39,871 nucleotides of DNA from Acidobacteriota bacterium (GTDB lineage Bacteria; Acidobacteriota; Terriglobia; Bryobacterales; Bryobacteraceae): NCBI GenBank assembly GCA_005808475.1, contig SYLY01000168.1:1-39871 (forward strand). Reading direction: 5' to 3'. This document shows, piece by piece, positions 6,444 through 16,487 of this stretch. Made by a program: the position numbers and the translations under genes. Positions within the stretch are counted from its first letter, which is position 1. Every line of letters begins with the position of its first letter. Below the pieces are notes generated by a model, which ran no database searches, had not been told where the DNA came from, and saw nothing but the letters and a program-made list of their open reading frames with translations.

Positions 6444-8975
6444 TTACCGGTAGGTCACGTAGAACGGCGAAGCCCAGGCGATCTCCGGGTCGCCCTCGGG
6501 CTTCTCCGTGTCGCGCTGGAAGACGCGGATGTAGTAGTAGCTCTTGCCCGCCTTGGCTTCAGTATCCCGGTAGTTGATCTCCGCCGTTCGCGCCTGAGGC
6601 CGGCTGGTGTAGACGAACTTGCCGTCCTTCACCACATCGATGCGGAGGATGGTGTCCGGAGCCTCGATCTTGGCCTCGATCCGGGGCGGCTTGGACACCG
6701 GCGTTTCCCACTCCTCGCCCGGCAGGTGGCCGTCGGCCGCCGCGCGGACGATGATCTCGTCGGACGCCGCGTAGGTCCGCCGGTCGTACATGCCGTCGAT
6801 CAGCCCTCGGCGGTCCTCGCTCAGTGCCCAAACCGCGGCCCAACTGTTGTGCGTCGACGCGTGGTCGGAGAACGAAACGAACCCGTACACGTTGCCCGCC
6901 GCGAGCGCGTCCTGGGCGAAGTGCTTGGGCTGATCGGTCTGCGTGCCGCCGCGCTTCTCTTTCTCCGGAGCGCGCCACGCTTCGTAGCTTCCCCGGCAGC
7001 CCTGGTAGATCTCGAGCAGACAGTCGAACCGGGCGTTCGGCCAGTTCCAGTCGGCCAGTGGACCTGAGGCGAACGTGTGCGGCACGATCACCGACTTCTG
7101 GCCCGGCTGCGTGAGCACCTTCTCTTCCCAGAACTTCCACATCGCGGGCGGGGAATTGTCGGCCGACTCGTAGCCTTTGCCACGATCGATCATACGCAGC
7201 GGCGCGCCCCGCTTGAGGAACAGCACGTTGCGATGGCCGCCGGGCGAGGCCATGGAGTGCTCGTAGCTGTATATGCCCACGAACACCGGCGCATGCGTGA
7301 AAAGGTCCACCGCCTTTTGCACCCAGTACCAGTGATAGTCGCGAAGCCCGTCGGGCCAGCCACCGCCGGTGACCTCGTTGTGATCGCTCGTGCCAAGGAA
7401 GTCGAGCTGGGCGGCGTCGATCGCATAGCGGTAGGTGTCGAGCACCGAGGCGTCGACTCCCGAGTGGCCGCGAATATCGGTATGGCGGTGGCAATCGCCC
7501 ATGAGGAGGCTGTACGATTTGCCGCCGGCCGTCATCTTGTGCCGGGGCCGGCGCGGCGAGGGTTTCCCGGGCGCGGGTAACGACACATCGGTGAAGGCGG
7601 TCCCTGCCGGCTGCGCCGCCGCGGGAATCCGGGATGTGTACGCCACGTAGTGGAGGGCGTGATCCTGCGTTTTGGGCAGATTCGTGGCCGAGCGGCCGTC
7701 GCTGGCGTAAGCCGCGGTGACGCTCCCGGTGGGATCGACCGCGAGCGACGCGCGCTGCGAGTTCTGCCCTGGTGAATCGGCGAGCCGGTACGGTTCGGTC
7801 CACTTCCCGCCGGTCAATTGGGTGGCGTAGAAGTGATAGATTTCGTGAGGCTTGGTCTCTGTCCAGTGGCGGAATACCAGAGCGATGGCGCCGGACTTGT
7901 CCGCCGCGAGGAAGGGCAGTTCGGCGTATCGTGTCATGCGGCCGGTGAGGATTGGGTCGAGCGAGGCCGAGGGCTGCTGGAGCCGGCCGTTCGCCCACAC
8001 GCGGAGGCCGAGCGACCGCGAAAAGTGGAGGCCCCGGCTACCGGGCATGCCGCTGGCCGCCGAGAAGTCCTTGCCCCAGTTGATTCCGGAATCGTCCCAC
8101 GCGATCCAGACGCGGTCGTCCTTGTCCACAGCCACCGAGGAGTGGAACTGCGCGGCCGGTTCGGTGGTGATGGGCGTGACCGGGCCCAGACGGTCGCCGT
8201 CGAGCGATCGCAGGAATACGTCATAGTTGCCGTGCTGGTAGGAATCCCACGAGATCCAGGCCGCTCCCCGCGAATCGAGCGCAATGGCGGGATCCCAATC
8301 GTTGGCGGTGCTCGATGACACCAGGATCTCCTTGCCCCACCTCGTTCCGGCGCGCCGGCGGGCGTAGATATCGGAGTTGCCGGCCCGGAAGGACTGCCAG
8401 ACGATGGTGACGACTCCCTTGGCGTCCGACACGGCGCGCACGTCGAAGTCGCCGTTCGGCGCGGTGGTGATGCGGGAGACGCGGCCGGGCTTCATGTTCG
8501 ATCCCACCTCGGAAGCGTACAGCTCGAACTGCCCTTCGACCTGGGCGGACCATACCACAACGACCTTGTTCCCGGAGGCCGCCAAGGCGGGTGCATAGTG
8601 ATCGCCGCTTCCGTCGAACAGCTCGACGGGCTCAGACCAGCCGCCGCCCGCGGGACGCCTCCGAACCAGGACACGGTCGGCATCTTTATCATTCCACTCG
8701 ACATAGGCCATCCACAGAGCGCCGTCTGGTGTGTGAGCGATGGCGGGCCAGTCGGACTGTTTCTTGGGGTCGCTGGCGGCCTCGCCCCGGATGGTCCCGG
8801 CGATGCGGGCGGGTTCGAGCACGACGCCCGCCCCGGTCTCGAGTCCGTCGGCGGACTGTGCGGCCTTGGCCACCTTCTTCTTGCCCCCGCCCTTTTTGTG
8901 GAAGGCCGCCGACGGGGCGACGGCGAGGATTGCAATGAGCGCCAGATGGAGCACTCGAACTAGGAGAAAAGGCAT
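6444..8975 (-). CDS. Exported propeller-like protein with C-terminal PHP (DUF3604-type) domain
   Basis: Starting at ATG 8975, the 843-residue product has a hydrophobic export signal (about residues 3-24) ending near APSAAF. Residues about 60-430 hold at least six repeats of the type A-x-D-x-x-G-x-x-W-x-x-W (for example WDPAIALDSRGAAWISWDS, HSSVAVDKDDRVWIAWDD), which suggests a sialidase/BNR-like beta-propeller. From about residue 490 a PHP-like metal-hydrolase domain follows: GDCHRHTDIRGHSG (H-x-H), DFLGTSDHNE, VIVPHTF and FVSFSDHASTHNSW. It ends in a beta-rich domain. An in-frame ATG lies 23 codons upstream, but it would bury the signal. Substrate is unknown; phosphoesterase or glycan-related activity is inference. 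No same-strand partner gene adjoins it. Confidence 0.75.
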   Translation of the reverse strand: MPFLLVRVLHLALIAILAVAPSAAFHKKGGGKKKVAKAAQSADGLETGAGVVLEPARIAGTIRGEAASDPKKQSDWPAIAHTPDGALWMAYVEWNDKDADRVLVRRRPAGGGWSEPVELFDGSGDHYAPALAASGNKVVVVWSAQVEGQFELYASEVGSNMKPGRVSRITTAPNGDFDVRAVSDAKGVVTIVWQSFRAGNSDIYARRRAGTRWGKEILVSSSTANDWDPAIALDSRGAAWISWDSYQHGNYDVFLRSLDGDRLGPVTPITTEPAAQFHSSVAVDKDDRVWIAWDDSGINWGKDFSAASGMPGSRGLHFSRSLGLRVWANGRLQQPSASLDPILTGRMTRYAELPFLAADKSGAIALVFRHWTETKPHEIYHFYATQLTGGKWTEPYRLADSPGQNSQRASLAVDPTGSVTAAYASDGRSATNLPKTQDHALHYVAYTSRIPAAAQPAGTAFTDVSLPAPGKPSPRRPRHKMTAGGKSYSLLMGDCHRHTDIRGHSGVDASVLDTYRYAIDAAQLDFLGTSDHNEVTGGGWPDGLRDYHWYWVQKAVDLFTHAPVFVGIYSYEHSMASPGGHRNVLFLKRGAPLRMIDRGKGYESADNSPPAMWKFWEEKVLTQPGQKSVIVPHTFASGPLADWNWPNARFDCLLEIYQGCRGSYEAWRAPEKEKRGGTQTDQPKHFAQDALAAGNVYGFVSFSDHASTHNSWAAVWALSEDRRGLIDGMYDRRTYAASDEIIVRAAADGHLPGEEWETPVSKPPRIEAKIEAPDTILRIDVVKDGKFVYTSRPQARTAEINYRDTEAKAGKSYYYIRVFQRDTEKPEGDPEIAWASPFYVTYR

Positions 8976-9153
8976 AAGGGAAATCCCACGCCCGGTCGAT
9001 AGATCTACGTGGAAGTGCTGTTCGAGCAGTGTCCGGTTTCCCATATGGCAATCTTATCTCACCGTGTTCTCAGGTGTTTGCGGAAAGACCGCGGGACCGA
9101 ATTCCGATGGCCGTTCACCATGAATCCAATACCTGCAAGCGTGGGAGCCTGAC

Positions 9154-10389
9154 ATGCTGCGCGCCGTAATCATGTCTCCGGATACGGAGATCAGCACCAG
9201 ACTCGGCGAGATCATCTCGCGGTCGGGGAAGATCGGGCTAGTGAAGACGATCGACCGCTATCTGGTCAGCTATGAACTGGAACGGTTCCTGCGCGCCAAC
9301 GCGCCGCAGGTCGTCTTTCTCGGCATCGAGCAATTGACGCACGCGATGGAAGTCCTGCAGGGCGTGGAGACCTACATGCCCGGCGCGCAGGTGGTCGCCC
9401 TGGACCGCGGCTGCGACCCCGCCGTGTTGCTCGATCTCATGCACCTGGGCGTCCGGGAGTATTTGGCGTATCCGTTCGATATCAACGCCTTCATGGCGAC
9501 CACCGCGCGCCTGCAGGATCTGCTGGATCGCCGGCCGGCCCAGATCGACGCCACCGACAACGTCTTTACGTTCCTTCCATCGAAGGCGGGCGTGGGCACG
9601 TCCACTCTGGCGCTCAACGCGGCGGTATCGCTGTCGCAACAGCCGGACAACCACACGCTGCTGATGGACCTGGACCTGAACTCGGGCTTGGTCGGGTTCA
9701 TGCTGAAGCTCGAAAACGTCTACACGATCTACGAGGCGGCCGAGAACTCCAACAAGCTCGATGAGCACCTGTGGCCGCAACTGGTGGCCAACATCGGCAA
9801 GCTGGACGTGCTGCCGGCGGGCCGCCTGGATCCCCAGACGCGCATCGACCCGCTCCAGATGCGCCAGTTGATCGCCTTCGCCCGGCGTTTCTACCGCGCC
9901 ATCTGCATCGACCTTTCCGGCAACATGGAGAAGTACTCGCTCGAAGTGATGCAGGAGTCCCGCAAGATCTACCTGGTGACCACTCCCGAGATTCCGGCCC
10001 TTCACCTGGCGCGCCAGAAGTACCATCTTCTCAGCAGCATGGATTTGGGCGACCGGGTCTCGGTGCTGCTCAATCGCGCTCAGAAGCGGCCGGTGATCAC
10101 GACGCAACAGATCGAGCAGCTACTGGGCGTGCCGGTCACCATGGAATTCTGCAACGACTATCGCGGCGTGCACAACGCGTTAACGGCGGGCCGGGAAGTG
10201 GAGTCCGACTCCGAGCTCGGCCGCCAATGCACCAGCCTCGCTTACGCGATGGTGGAACGATCGCAGCCTGGCAAGATCGCCGCCACGAAGAAGAAGTTCC
10301 TCGAGTATTTCTCGGTGGCCCAAGCGCAGGGAACCCCATCGCCGGCGACGGGCACGCCTGGCAGCGGTGGAGCCCTGGTCAAACGGTAG
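9154..10389 (+). CDS. CpaE/TadZ-like pilus-assembly ATPase with degenerate receiver domain
   Basis: The 411-residue protein has two parts. Residues 1-125 resemble a response-regulator receiver, but the usual phospho-Asp position reads V-V-F-L-G-I-E, so it cannot be phosphorylated in the normal way. Residues about 135-380 form a MinD/ParA-type ATPase with the deviant P-loop K-A-G-V-G-T-S-T, a D-L-D-L-N-S-G block and an N-x-A-Q-K segment. This layout is that of CpaE/TadZ proteins, which place Flp/Tad type IVc pili at the cell pole. The ATG is preceded by GGGAG. No other tad gene is in the window, so it is either an outlier of a distant tad locus or a lone positioning protein. Confidence 0.85.
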   Translation: MLRAVIMSPDTEISTRLGEIISRSGKIGLVKTIDRYLVSYELERFLRANAPQVVFLGIEQLTHAMEVLQGVETYMPGAQVVALDRGCDPAVLLDLMHLGVREYLAYPFDINAFMATTARLQDLLDRRPAQIDATDNVFTFLPSKAGVGTSTLALNAAVSLSQQPDNHTLLMDLDLNSGLVGFMLKLENVYTIYEAAENSNKLDEHLWPQLVANIGKLDVLPAGRLDPQTRIDPLQMRQLIAFARRFYRAICIDLSGNMEKYSLEVMQESRKIYLVTTPEIPALHLARQKYHLLSSMDLGDRVSVLLNRAQKRPVITTQQIEQLLGVPVTMEFCNDYRGVHNALTAGREVESDSELGRQCTSLAYAMVERSQPGKIAATKKKFLEYFSVAQAQGTPSPATGTPGSGGALVKR

Positions 10390-10395
10390 GCAATC

Positions 10396-11715
10396 TCAGA
10401 GCGGCGGGGGCGAGTTGCCCACCGCCTCCGCGCCCTTGCCTACGTCAACCCTCGACAGCAGGATCAACCCGGCCACGAAGAATACGATGAGCGACAGGAT
10501 CGCCACGCGAAAGCTGCCGGTCAACTGCAAGCCCAGGCCGAAGAAGAGCGGTCCTAGCCAACTGGTGCCTTTGTCGCTGATCTCGTAGACGCTGAAGTAC
10601 TCGCCTTCCTTGCCCTTCGGAATCAGGAACGAAAACACGGACCGGCTGAGCGCCTGGGTCCCGCCCATCACCAGGCCGATCGCCGACGCCGCCATGTAGA
10701 ACCCCCGCGCGGTGTACACCCACAAATAGATGGCCACCAGCGTCGCGCACCAGACCACCAGGCCGATCATCACCGCCCGCCGCGCGCCCACCACCTTCGC
10801 GATCCAGTTGAATCCCACCGCACCGCCGAACGCGACAAACTGCACCACCAGCACCGCTGACGTGAGCGTGTCGAGCCCCAGCTTCAGTTCCTCGCTCCCG
10901 AACTGCACCGCCATGGTGAACACGGTCTGGATCGCGTCGTTGTAGATGAGGTAAGCCGCCAGGAACGTCATCGTGTGCGGAAACCGGCGCACTTCGGCGA
11001 ACGTGTGCGCCATCTGCCGGATCGCGGCGCCCACGGCCGTCTGCCCCGGCGGCGGCACGTTCGCCTGGCCCCGGTCGCGAAGCGTCGTCAGCGGGTAGAT
11101 CGCGAACAGCGCCCACCAGACGCCGGCCGAGGCGAGGCTGATCCGCACCGCCAAGCCGGAACTCAGCCCTAGCCGTTCCGAGAAGCTGTACAGCGCCAGA
11201 TTCAACGCCAGCAACAGGCCGCCGCCGAAATAACCGAACGCCCAGCCTCGCGATGACACCGCGTCGCGGTCGGCCGCTTCGGCGATCTCCGGCAGAAACG
11301 AGTTGTACACCACGATCGCCGCGCCGAAGCAAAGGTTGGCGATCAGGAATAGCGCCACACCGGCGATCCAGGCGCTGCCGGTCAACCCGAACATCGCCAT
11401 GGTGGCGAGCGATCCGCCCGCGGTCAGTACGGCGAGCATCTCGCGCTTGTTGCGCCCGTAGTCGGCGAGCGCCCCAGCCAACGGGAGCGCGAACACCTGC
11501 ATGAACACCGACAGCGAAACCGTGTAGGGCCACACAGACTGCGCCGCCAATGCGATTCCCAACGGGCGCACCATGCCATCTCCATCCGCCGCGGCCTTGG
11601 CCAGCGACGTGAGGTACGGCCCCAGAAACAGCGCGACCACCGTCGTCGGGAACGCGGAGTTCGCCCAGTCATACCAGTACCAAGCGCGCTGCTCCTTGGT
11701 GGAGCGGACCGTCAT
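10396..11715 (-). CDS. MFS transporter, UMF1/Atg22-like family
   Basis: This 439-residue protein has about 12 hydrophobic segments. It starts with the family hallmark Y-W-Y-D-W-A-N-S-A-F and also has I-Y-N-D-A-I-Q-T-V and GGTQALSRSVFSFLIP. These place it in the UMF1 family, bacterial relatives of yeast Atg22 (a vacuolar amino-acid effluxer), not in the LplT family. The ATG overlaps the stop of the upstream aas gene (ATGA), so the two are translationally coupled. In E. coli, aas is coupled to lplT, which flips lysophospholipids inward for Aas to re-acylate. Position therefore suggests an analogous lipid-recycling role for this transporter. The substrate is not shown by sequence. Confidence 0.88.
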   Translation of the reverse strand: MTVRSTKEQRAWYWYDWANSAFPTTVVALFLGPYLTSLAKAAADGDGMVRPLGIALAAQSVWPYTVSLSVFMQVFALPLAGALADYGRNKREMLAVLTAGGSLATMAMFGLTGSAWIAGVALFLIANLCFGAAIVVYNSFLPEIAEAADRDAVSSRGWAFGYFGGGLLLALNLALYSFSERLGLSSGLAVRISLASAGVWWALFAIYPLTTLRDRGQANVPPPGQTAVGAAIRQMAHTFAEVRRFPHTMTFLAAYLIYNDAIQTVFTMAVQFGSEELKLGLDTLTSAVLVVQFVAFGGAVGFNWIAKVVGARRAVMIGLVVWCATLVAIYLWVYTARGFYMAASAIGLVMGGTQALSRSVFSFLIPKGKEGEYFSVYEISDKGTSWLGPLFFGLGLQLTGSFRVAILSLIVFFVAGLILLSRVDVGKGAEAVGNSPPPL

Positions 11716-13871
11716 GCCCGCACCGGGCCGGATTCGGGCAACGCGCGGGCGGCCATCTCGGCCAACGTCACGTAATCGATCTTGCCGCTGCCGAGGCGTG
11801 GCAGTTTGTCGACGGGCAGTATGCTCCGCGCCACGGCGACCTCTGGAAATCCGCCGCCCCGGGCCGCCGCCAACAGCGCGTCGCGCCGCAGTTCGCGATC
11901 CTCGGTGAACAGCACGATCACCTCGCCGCGCTGCGCGTTGGAAACCGTCGACGATGCGTGCACGCGCGCCGGAGACGCAATCGACGCGATCTGCTCCACC
12001 ACTTCGAGCGAGACCATCTCGCCGGCCACCTTGGCGAATCGCTTCACCCGCCCGACGATCTTCAGGTATCCATCCGAGTCCACCTCGACGATGTCGCCTG
12101 TCTCGTACCAACCCGGGCCCACGGTCGAAGCCGGCGGTTGGATCTCACCCGGCTTGTCGTGGCGCAGGTAGCCGAGCATCAGGTTCGGTCCGCGTACATG
12201 GAGCATCCCGCCACGTTCGATACCCGCCACCGGCGTCACCCGGTACTCGACGCCGGGCAGAAATTTGCCCACCGTCCCGGCGCGATAGAAGGCGGGCGTT
12301 GTGACGGTGATCGCCGGCGAACACTCGGTGACGCCGTAGCCTTCCTGCACGCGAATACCGAAGCGCTCCTGGTAGGTTTGGCGCACGCCTTCCGGCAGCT
12401 TCTCCGCGCCCGCCAGCACATAGCGGACGGAGTGGAAGTCCAGATCGTGCGCGAACCGCGCGTACTTGGCCAGGAACGTGCCCGTGCCGAACAGCACGGT
12501 GCAATCCTGGTCGTACGCCATCTCGGGGATCATCCGGTAGTGCAACGGCGAAGGGTACAGAAACACGCGGGCGCCAGTCACCAGCGGTGTGAGCGCGCCC
12601 ACCGTCAGCCCGAACGAATGGAACAGGGGCAGCGCGGCCAGGAACTTGTCGTTGGCGGAGAATTCGTACACCGACCGCACCTGATCGATGTTCGACAGGA
12701 TCGCCTTGTGGCTCACCACCACGCCTTTCGGCTTGCCCTCAGACCCGGACGTGAACAGTACGAACGCCGGATCCTCCGGGCGCGTGGCGGTCATCGCCGA
12801 TCGCGGCCGCCGTAGCGCCCACAGCATCAGCCACAGCTTGTCGGCGAGCCCGAACGTGGGCCGCAGGTCCTCGAGATACACGATGCGCGTGCCGGTCAAC
12901 CGCTCGATCTTGGGGCCGAGCTTCGCCTTCTCCACGAACGCGCGGGAGCTGATGCACGTCTTGATGCGCGCCGTCTCGATCGCGCTTCGCATGCCGTCCA
13001 CGCCCGATGTGTAGTTGATCATCGCGGGCACGCGCCGCACGCTGAACATGCCGAACAGCAGCATCAACGTGGGCGCGGCGTTGGGCATCAACACTCCGAC
13101 GATCTCGCCCTCCGCGGAGAGCCTGGTCACCAGCCGCCCCAGCGCCAGCGCACCCTTCAGCAGCATCCCGTAGGTCTGCGGTTGGAAGCGGATATCGTCG
13201 GCGACGATCCAGTTCCGGCCATGGAGTTCCACGCAGTCGAGAAACGTCTCGAACAGGCTGGTCTGTTTGCGCGAGTGGAACCAGATCTCCTCGAGCAAAC
13301 GGCGGATCTGATTGCTGGCGGCCCGGCGGCGTTCGCGCCCGCTCTTGCCCTCCGGTTGCGGCAAGGCGCGAATGGGAAAGTACCGCACGCGCACGCGAGG
13401 CCGCCACAGTTTGGGCAGCTTCGGATTCTCCCGCGTGAACTTCGAGTAAACGGCGCCGTCGATCGCCACGGGCAGCACGGATGCGCCCGTCTTGGTCTGA
13501 AGGAACGCTAGTCCGTCGTACACCTTCATCAGGCTTCCCGTGACGGTGAGGCGGCCTTCGGGGAAGATGACCACGGGCTTGCCTGAGTCCACGTGACGCA
13601 CGATTTCCTTCATCGCCAGCGGATTCGCCGTGTCCACCAAGACGTGCGGAACGAAGCGCAGCAGTAGGCGGAAATGCCACTGCGCGCCGATCGTGGTGTG
13701 CACGATCCAGAAGCAATCGAAGGGCAAGCGCGCCGCCACCAGCGCCGGATCCAGAAAGCACTGATGATTGGCGATGATCAACAGCTTGGACGGCGGCGAC
13801 TGCGGAATTTCACCCTCCACCTCGCAACGGAAGAAGAGCTTCACAACCAGCCTGCCCAGAGCGCGCAACAT
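11712..13871 (-). CDS. aas: Bifunctional 2-acyl-glycerophosphoethanolamine acyltransferase / acyl-ACP synthetase (Aas-type)
   Basis: At 719 residues the protein equals E. coli Aas in length. The N-terminal third is a PlsC-like acyltransferase with N-H-Q-C-F-L-D (His36 and Asp41, H-x4-D) and F-P-E-G-R-L. From about residue 220 follows an AMP-forming acyl-activating domain with F-T-S-G-S-E-G-K-P-K-G (about 370), E-G-Y-G-V-T-E, W-Y-E-T-G-D, K-R-F-A-K-V-A-G-E-M-V-S, and a late Lys in L-G-S-G-K-I-D. The enzyme re-acylates lysophospholipids with fatty acids activated on ACP at the inner membrane. It starts 9 bases after the glucosidase stop and overlaps the transporter gene by four bases. Family assignment is strong; strict Aas specificity is inferred from architecture. 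Confidence 0.9.
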   Translation of the reverse strand: MLRALGRLVVKLFFRCEVEGEIPQSPPSKLLIIANHQCFLDPALVAARLPFDCFWIVHTTIGAQWHFRLLLRFVPHVLVDTANPLAMKEIVRHVDSGKPVVIFPEGRLTVTGSLMKVYDGLAFLQTKTGASVLPVAIDGAVYSKFTRENPKLPKLWRPRVRVRYFPIRALPQPEGKSGRERRRAASNQIRRLLEEIWFHSRKQTSLFETFLDCVELHGRNWIVADDIRFQPQTYGMLLKGALALGRLVTRLSAEGEIVGVLMPNAAPTLMLLFGMFSVRRVPAMINYTSGVDGMRSAIETARIKTCISSRAFVEKAKLGPKIERLTGTRIVYLEDLRPTFGLADKLWLMLWALRRPRSAMTATRPEDPAFVLFTSGSEGKPKGVVVSHKAILSNIDQVRSVYEFSANDKFLAALPLFHSFGLTVGALTPLVTGARVFLYPSPLHYRMIPEMAYDQDCTVLFGTGTFLAKYARFAHDLDFHSVRYVLAGAEKLPEGVRQTYQERFGIRVQEGYGVTECSPAITVTTPAFYRAGTVGKFLPGVEYRVTPVAGIERGGMLHVRGPNLMLGYLRHDKPGEIQPPASTVGPGWYETGDIVEVDSDGYLKIVGRVKRFAKVAGEMVSLEVVEQIASIASPARVHASSTVSNAQRGEVIVLFTEDRELRRDALLAAARGGGFPEVAVARSILPVDKLPRLGSGKIDYVTLAEMAARALPESGPVRA

Positions 13872-13880
13872 GGATTCCCC

Positions 13881-16487
13881 CTAGATGCCGCTCTGCTGGA
13901 TCAGCTTGGCGGCCAGCGCCGTCCACCCGGTCTGATGGCTGGCTCCGAGCCCCGCGCCGTTGTCGCCGTGGAAATACTCGAAGAACAGCAGGTGGTCGCG
14001 GAAGTGCGGATCGCTTTGCAGGATCTCTTCGGCGCCGTAGACCGGGCGGCGTCCGCTCGAATCCTTCAAGAAGATCCGGGTGAGCCGTCGCGACAATTCG
14101 GCGGCGGCCTCCGAAAGCGTCATCATGCGGCCCGACCCGGTGGGAAACTCCACTTGGAAGCCTTCGCCGAAGTAGTGATGAAAGCGCTGCAGCGATTCGA
14201 TCATGAGGTAGTTTACCGGGAACCAGACCGGACCGCGCCAATTGGAATTGCCGCCGAACAACCCCGTGCGGGATTCGGCGGGGTCGTAGCGCACCGTGTG
14301 TGTTTCGCCGTTCGCGCGGAGCTCGTACGGATTGTCGAGGTGGAAGCGGGACAGCGAACGGATTCCGTACGGCGACAGGAACTCGTTCTCGTCGAACATG
14401 CGCGCCAGAACCCTGCGCAGGCGGCTGCCGTGGCAGATGGAAAGCAGACGGCGGTCGCCCATCCCTTCGAGCGTCATCGACGCCAGATTGCAACAAAGAT
14501 CGGCCCGGTTGCGCACGAACCACTCGAGCCGGCCACGAAAGCCCGGGAGCTTCTCGAGATAGGCGGGCTCGAGCGTATCGACGGCGAACAGCGGGATCAG
14601 CCCCACCATCGATCGCACCTTCATCGGGAACGCGCTGCCATCGGGCAGGTGCAGCCGGTCATGATAAAAGCCGTCCTGTTCGTCCCATAGGCCCGTGCCG
14701 CCGAGTGTGTTCATCGCGTTGGCGATATGAAGGAAGTGCTCGAAGAACTTGGACGCGACATCCTCGTAGACGGGCTTGGAGAACGCCAGTTCGAGCGCGA
14801 TGCGCAACATGTTGAGGCAGTACATCGCCATCCAACTGGTACCGTCCGACTGTTCGAGCGTACCGCCCGTGGGTAAGGGTGCGCTCCGGTCGAAGACGCC
14901 GATGTTGTCGAGGCCGAGGAATCCGCCTTCGAAGACGTTGTCGCCCGAGGAGTCTTTCCGGTTCACCCACCAGGTGAAGTTCATCAGCAGCTTGTGGAAC
15001 GCCGCCTCGAGGAAGGCATGGTCGGCCTTGCCCTCGAGCTTTTCGGCGATCTTGTACACGCGCCAGACCGCCCATGCGTGCACCGGCGGATTCACGTCGC
15101 CGAACGCCCACTCGTAGGCGGGAATCTGCCCGTTGGGATGCATGTACCATTCGCGCAGAAACCGCCCCAGTTCCTTCTTGGCCGAGTCCGGATCCACCAG
15201 CGACATCGCGATGCAGTGGAACGACGTGTCCCACGCGGCAAACCACGGATACTCCCACTTGTCGGGCATCGTCAGCACGTCTTCCGCGTACATGTGGGAC
15301 CACGCCGAGTTCCGCCCCTCCTTGCGCTCCGGTGGCGGCGGGGGCTGCCCCGGATCGCCCTTCAGCCAATCCTCGACCACGAAATGGAAGTACTGCTTGG
15401 ACCACAGCAGCCCGGCGAACGCCTGCCGCTGGACGTTGCGCGCGTCGTCGCCCACCTGGGGCTGGAACGAATAGAACTCGTTCGCCTCGGCGATCCGGCG
15501 GCGGAACACGTCGCTCATGTTGACAAGCCCCGGGTTGTTGGTAAGCCGGCAGTGGACCTCGCGATGCTCGCCGGGCGCGATGGTGAACCGGTACCAGCCG
15601 CATGCCTTCGTGCCCAAGCCGTCGTGGCGGATCGCGTCCTCGTTGCCATGGATCGCGCATTCGTGGAACGCGTCCTTGTGGAAGCGGTTCTCTCCGCGGA
15701 ATCCGAACAGGCGCCCGGTGTTGGTTTCGTTCTCGGTGAACAGGATGCGAGGATCGCCGTCGAGCGTCAGCGAATACAGCCCGAGCAGCGGATGCTCGGC
15801 GCGGATACGGCCGGGTTCCACCGATTCCAGGCGCGGCTTGCGATGCCGGTCGCGGCCCCACGACCACGTGTTGCGAAACCAGATGGTCGGCATGAGGTGG
15901 ATTTCGGCCGGTTCCGGGCCTCGATTATGGACGGTGATTCGCACCAGCACATCGTCGGGTCCGCCCTTGGCGAACTCGGCGAGCACGTCGAAGTAGCGGC
16001 CGTCGTCGAAGACACCCGCGTGCTGGATCTCGAACTCCGGATCGTGCTTGCCGCGGCGGCGCGCTTCCTCGGTCAACCGGCCGTAGGGGAACTCGGCCCG
16101 CGGGTATTTGTAGAGGAACTTGGCGTAGGAATAGGTGGGCGTGGCGTCGAGGTAATAATAGAGCTCCTTGACGTCCTCGCCGTGGTTGCCCTCCTGCCCG
16201 GTGACGCCGAACAGACGTTCCTTCAGGATGGGATCGCGGCCGTTCCACATCGCCAGGGCGAAGCAGAGCCGCTGGTGGTTGTCGCTCCAGCCGGCGATGC
16301 CGTCCTCGCCCCAACGGTAGGCTCGCGACCGCGCGTGGTCGTGCGGAAAGTAGTCCCACGCGGTTCCGTTCGCGCTGTAATCCTCGCGAACCGTGCCCCA
16401 CTGCCGCTCGGACAAGTACGGACCCCAACGGCGCCAGTGCTTCTCGCGCCGCGCGGCCTCCTCGAGGCGTTGGCGTTCCGCCGTCAT
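13881..16487 (-). CDS. GH63-like (MGH1-type) glucosidase
   Basis: The 868-residue product matches the large cytosolic bacterial glucosidase group of glycoside hydrolase family 63. It opens with [15 protein letters not shown] and has [20 protein letters not shown]. An (alpha/alpha)6-type catalytic region follows ([25 protein letters not shown]), and [12 protein letters not shown] lies near the C-terminal end. It likely releases glucose from alpha-linked oligosaccharides such as mannosylglycerate- or kojibiose-like compounds; the exact substrate is unknown. No signal peptide is seen. The start overlaps the cupin stop by four bases (ATGA); an upstream open frame was dropped because it lies inside that gene. 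Confidence 0.88.
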   Translation of the reverse strand: MTAERQRLEEAARREKHWRRWGPYLSERQWGTVREDYSANGTAWDYFPHDHARSRAYRWGEDGIAGWSDNHQRLCFALAMWNGRDPILKERLFGVTGQEGNHGEDVKELYYYLDATPTYSYAKFLYKYPRAEFPYGRLTEEARRRGKHDPEFEIQHAGVFDDGRYFDVLAEFAKGGPDDVLVRITVHNRGPEPAEIHLMPTIWFRNTWSWGRDRHRKPRLESVEPGRIRAEHPLLGLYSLTLDGDPRILFTENETNTGRLFGFRGENRFHKDAFHECAIHGNEDAIRHDGLGTKACGWYRFTIAPGEHREVHCRLTNNPGLVNMSDVFRRRIAEANEFYSFQPQVGDDARNVQRQAFAGLLWSKQYFHFVVEDWLKGDPGQPPPPPERKEGRNSAWSHMYAEDVLTMPDKWEYPWFAAWDTSFHCIAMSLVDPDSAKKELGRFLREWYMHPNGQIPAYEWAFGDVNPPVHAWAVWRVYKIAEKLEGKADHAFLEAAFHKLLMNFTWWVNRKDSSGDNVFEGGFLGLDNIGVFDRSAPLPTGGTLEQSDGTSWMAMYCLNMLRIALELAFSKPVYEDVASKFFEHFLHIANAMNTLGGTGLWDEQDGFYHDRLHLPDGSAFPMKVRSMVGLIPLFAVDTLEPAYLEKLPGFRGRLEWFVRNRADLCCNLASMTLEGMGDRRLLSICHGSRLRRVLARMFDENEFLSPYGIRSLSRFHLDNPYELRANGETHTVRYDPAESRTGLFGGNSNWRGPVWFPVNYLMIESLQRFHHYFGEGFQVEFPTGSGRMMTLSEAAAELSRRLTRIFLKDSSGRRPVYGAEEILQSDPHFRDHLLFFEYFHGDNGAGLGASHQTGWTALAAKLIQQSGI

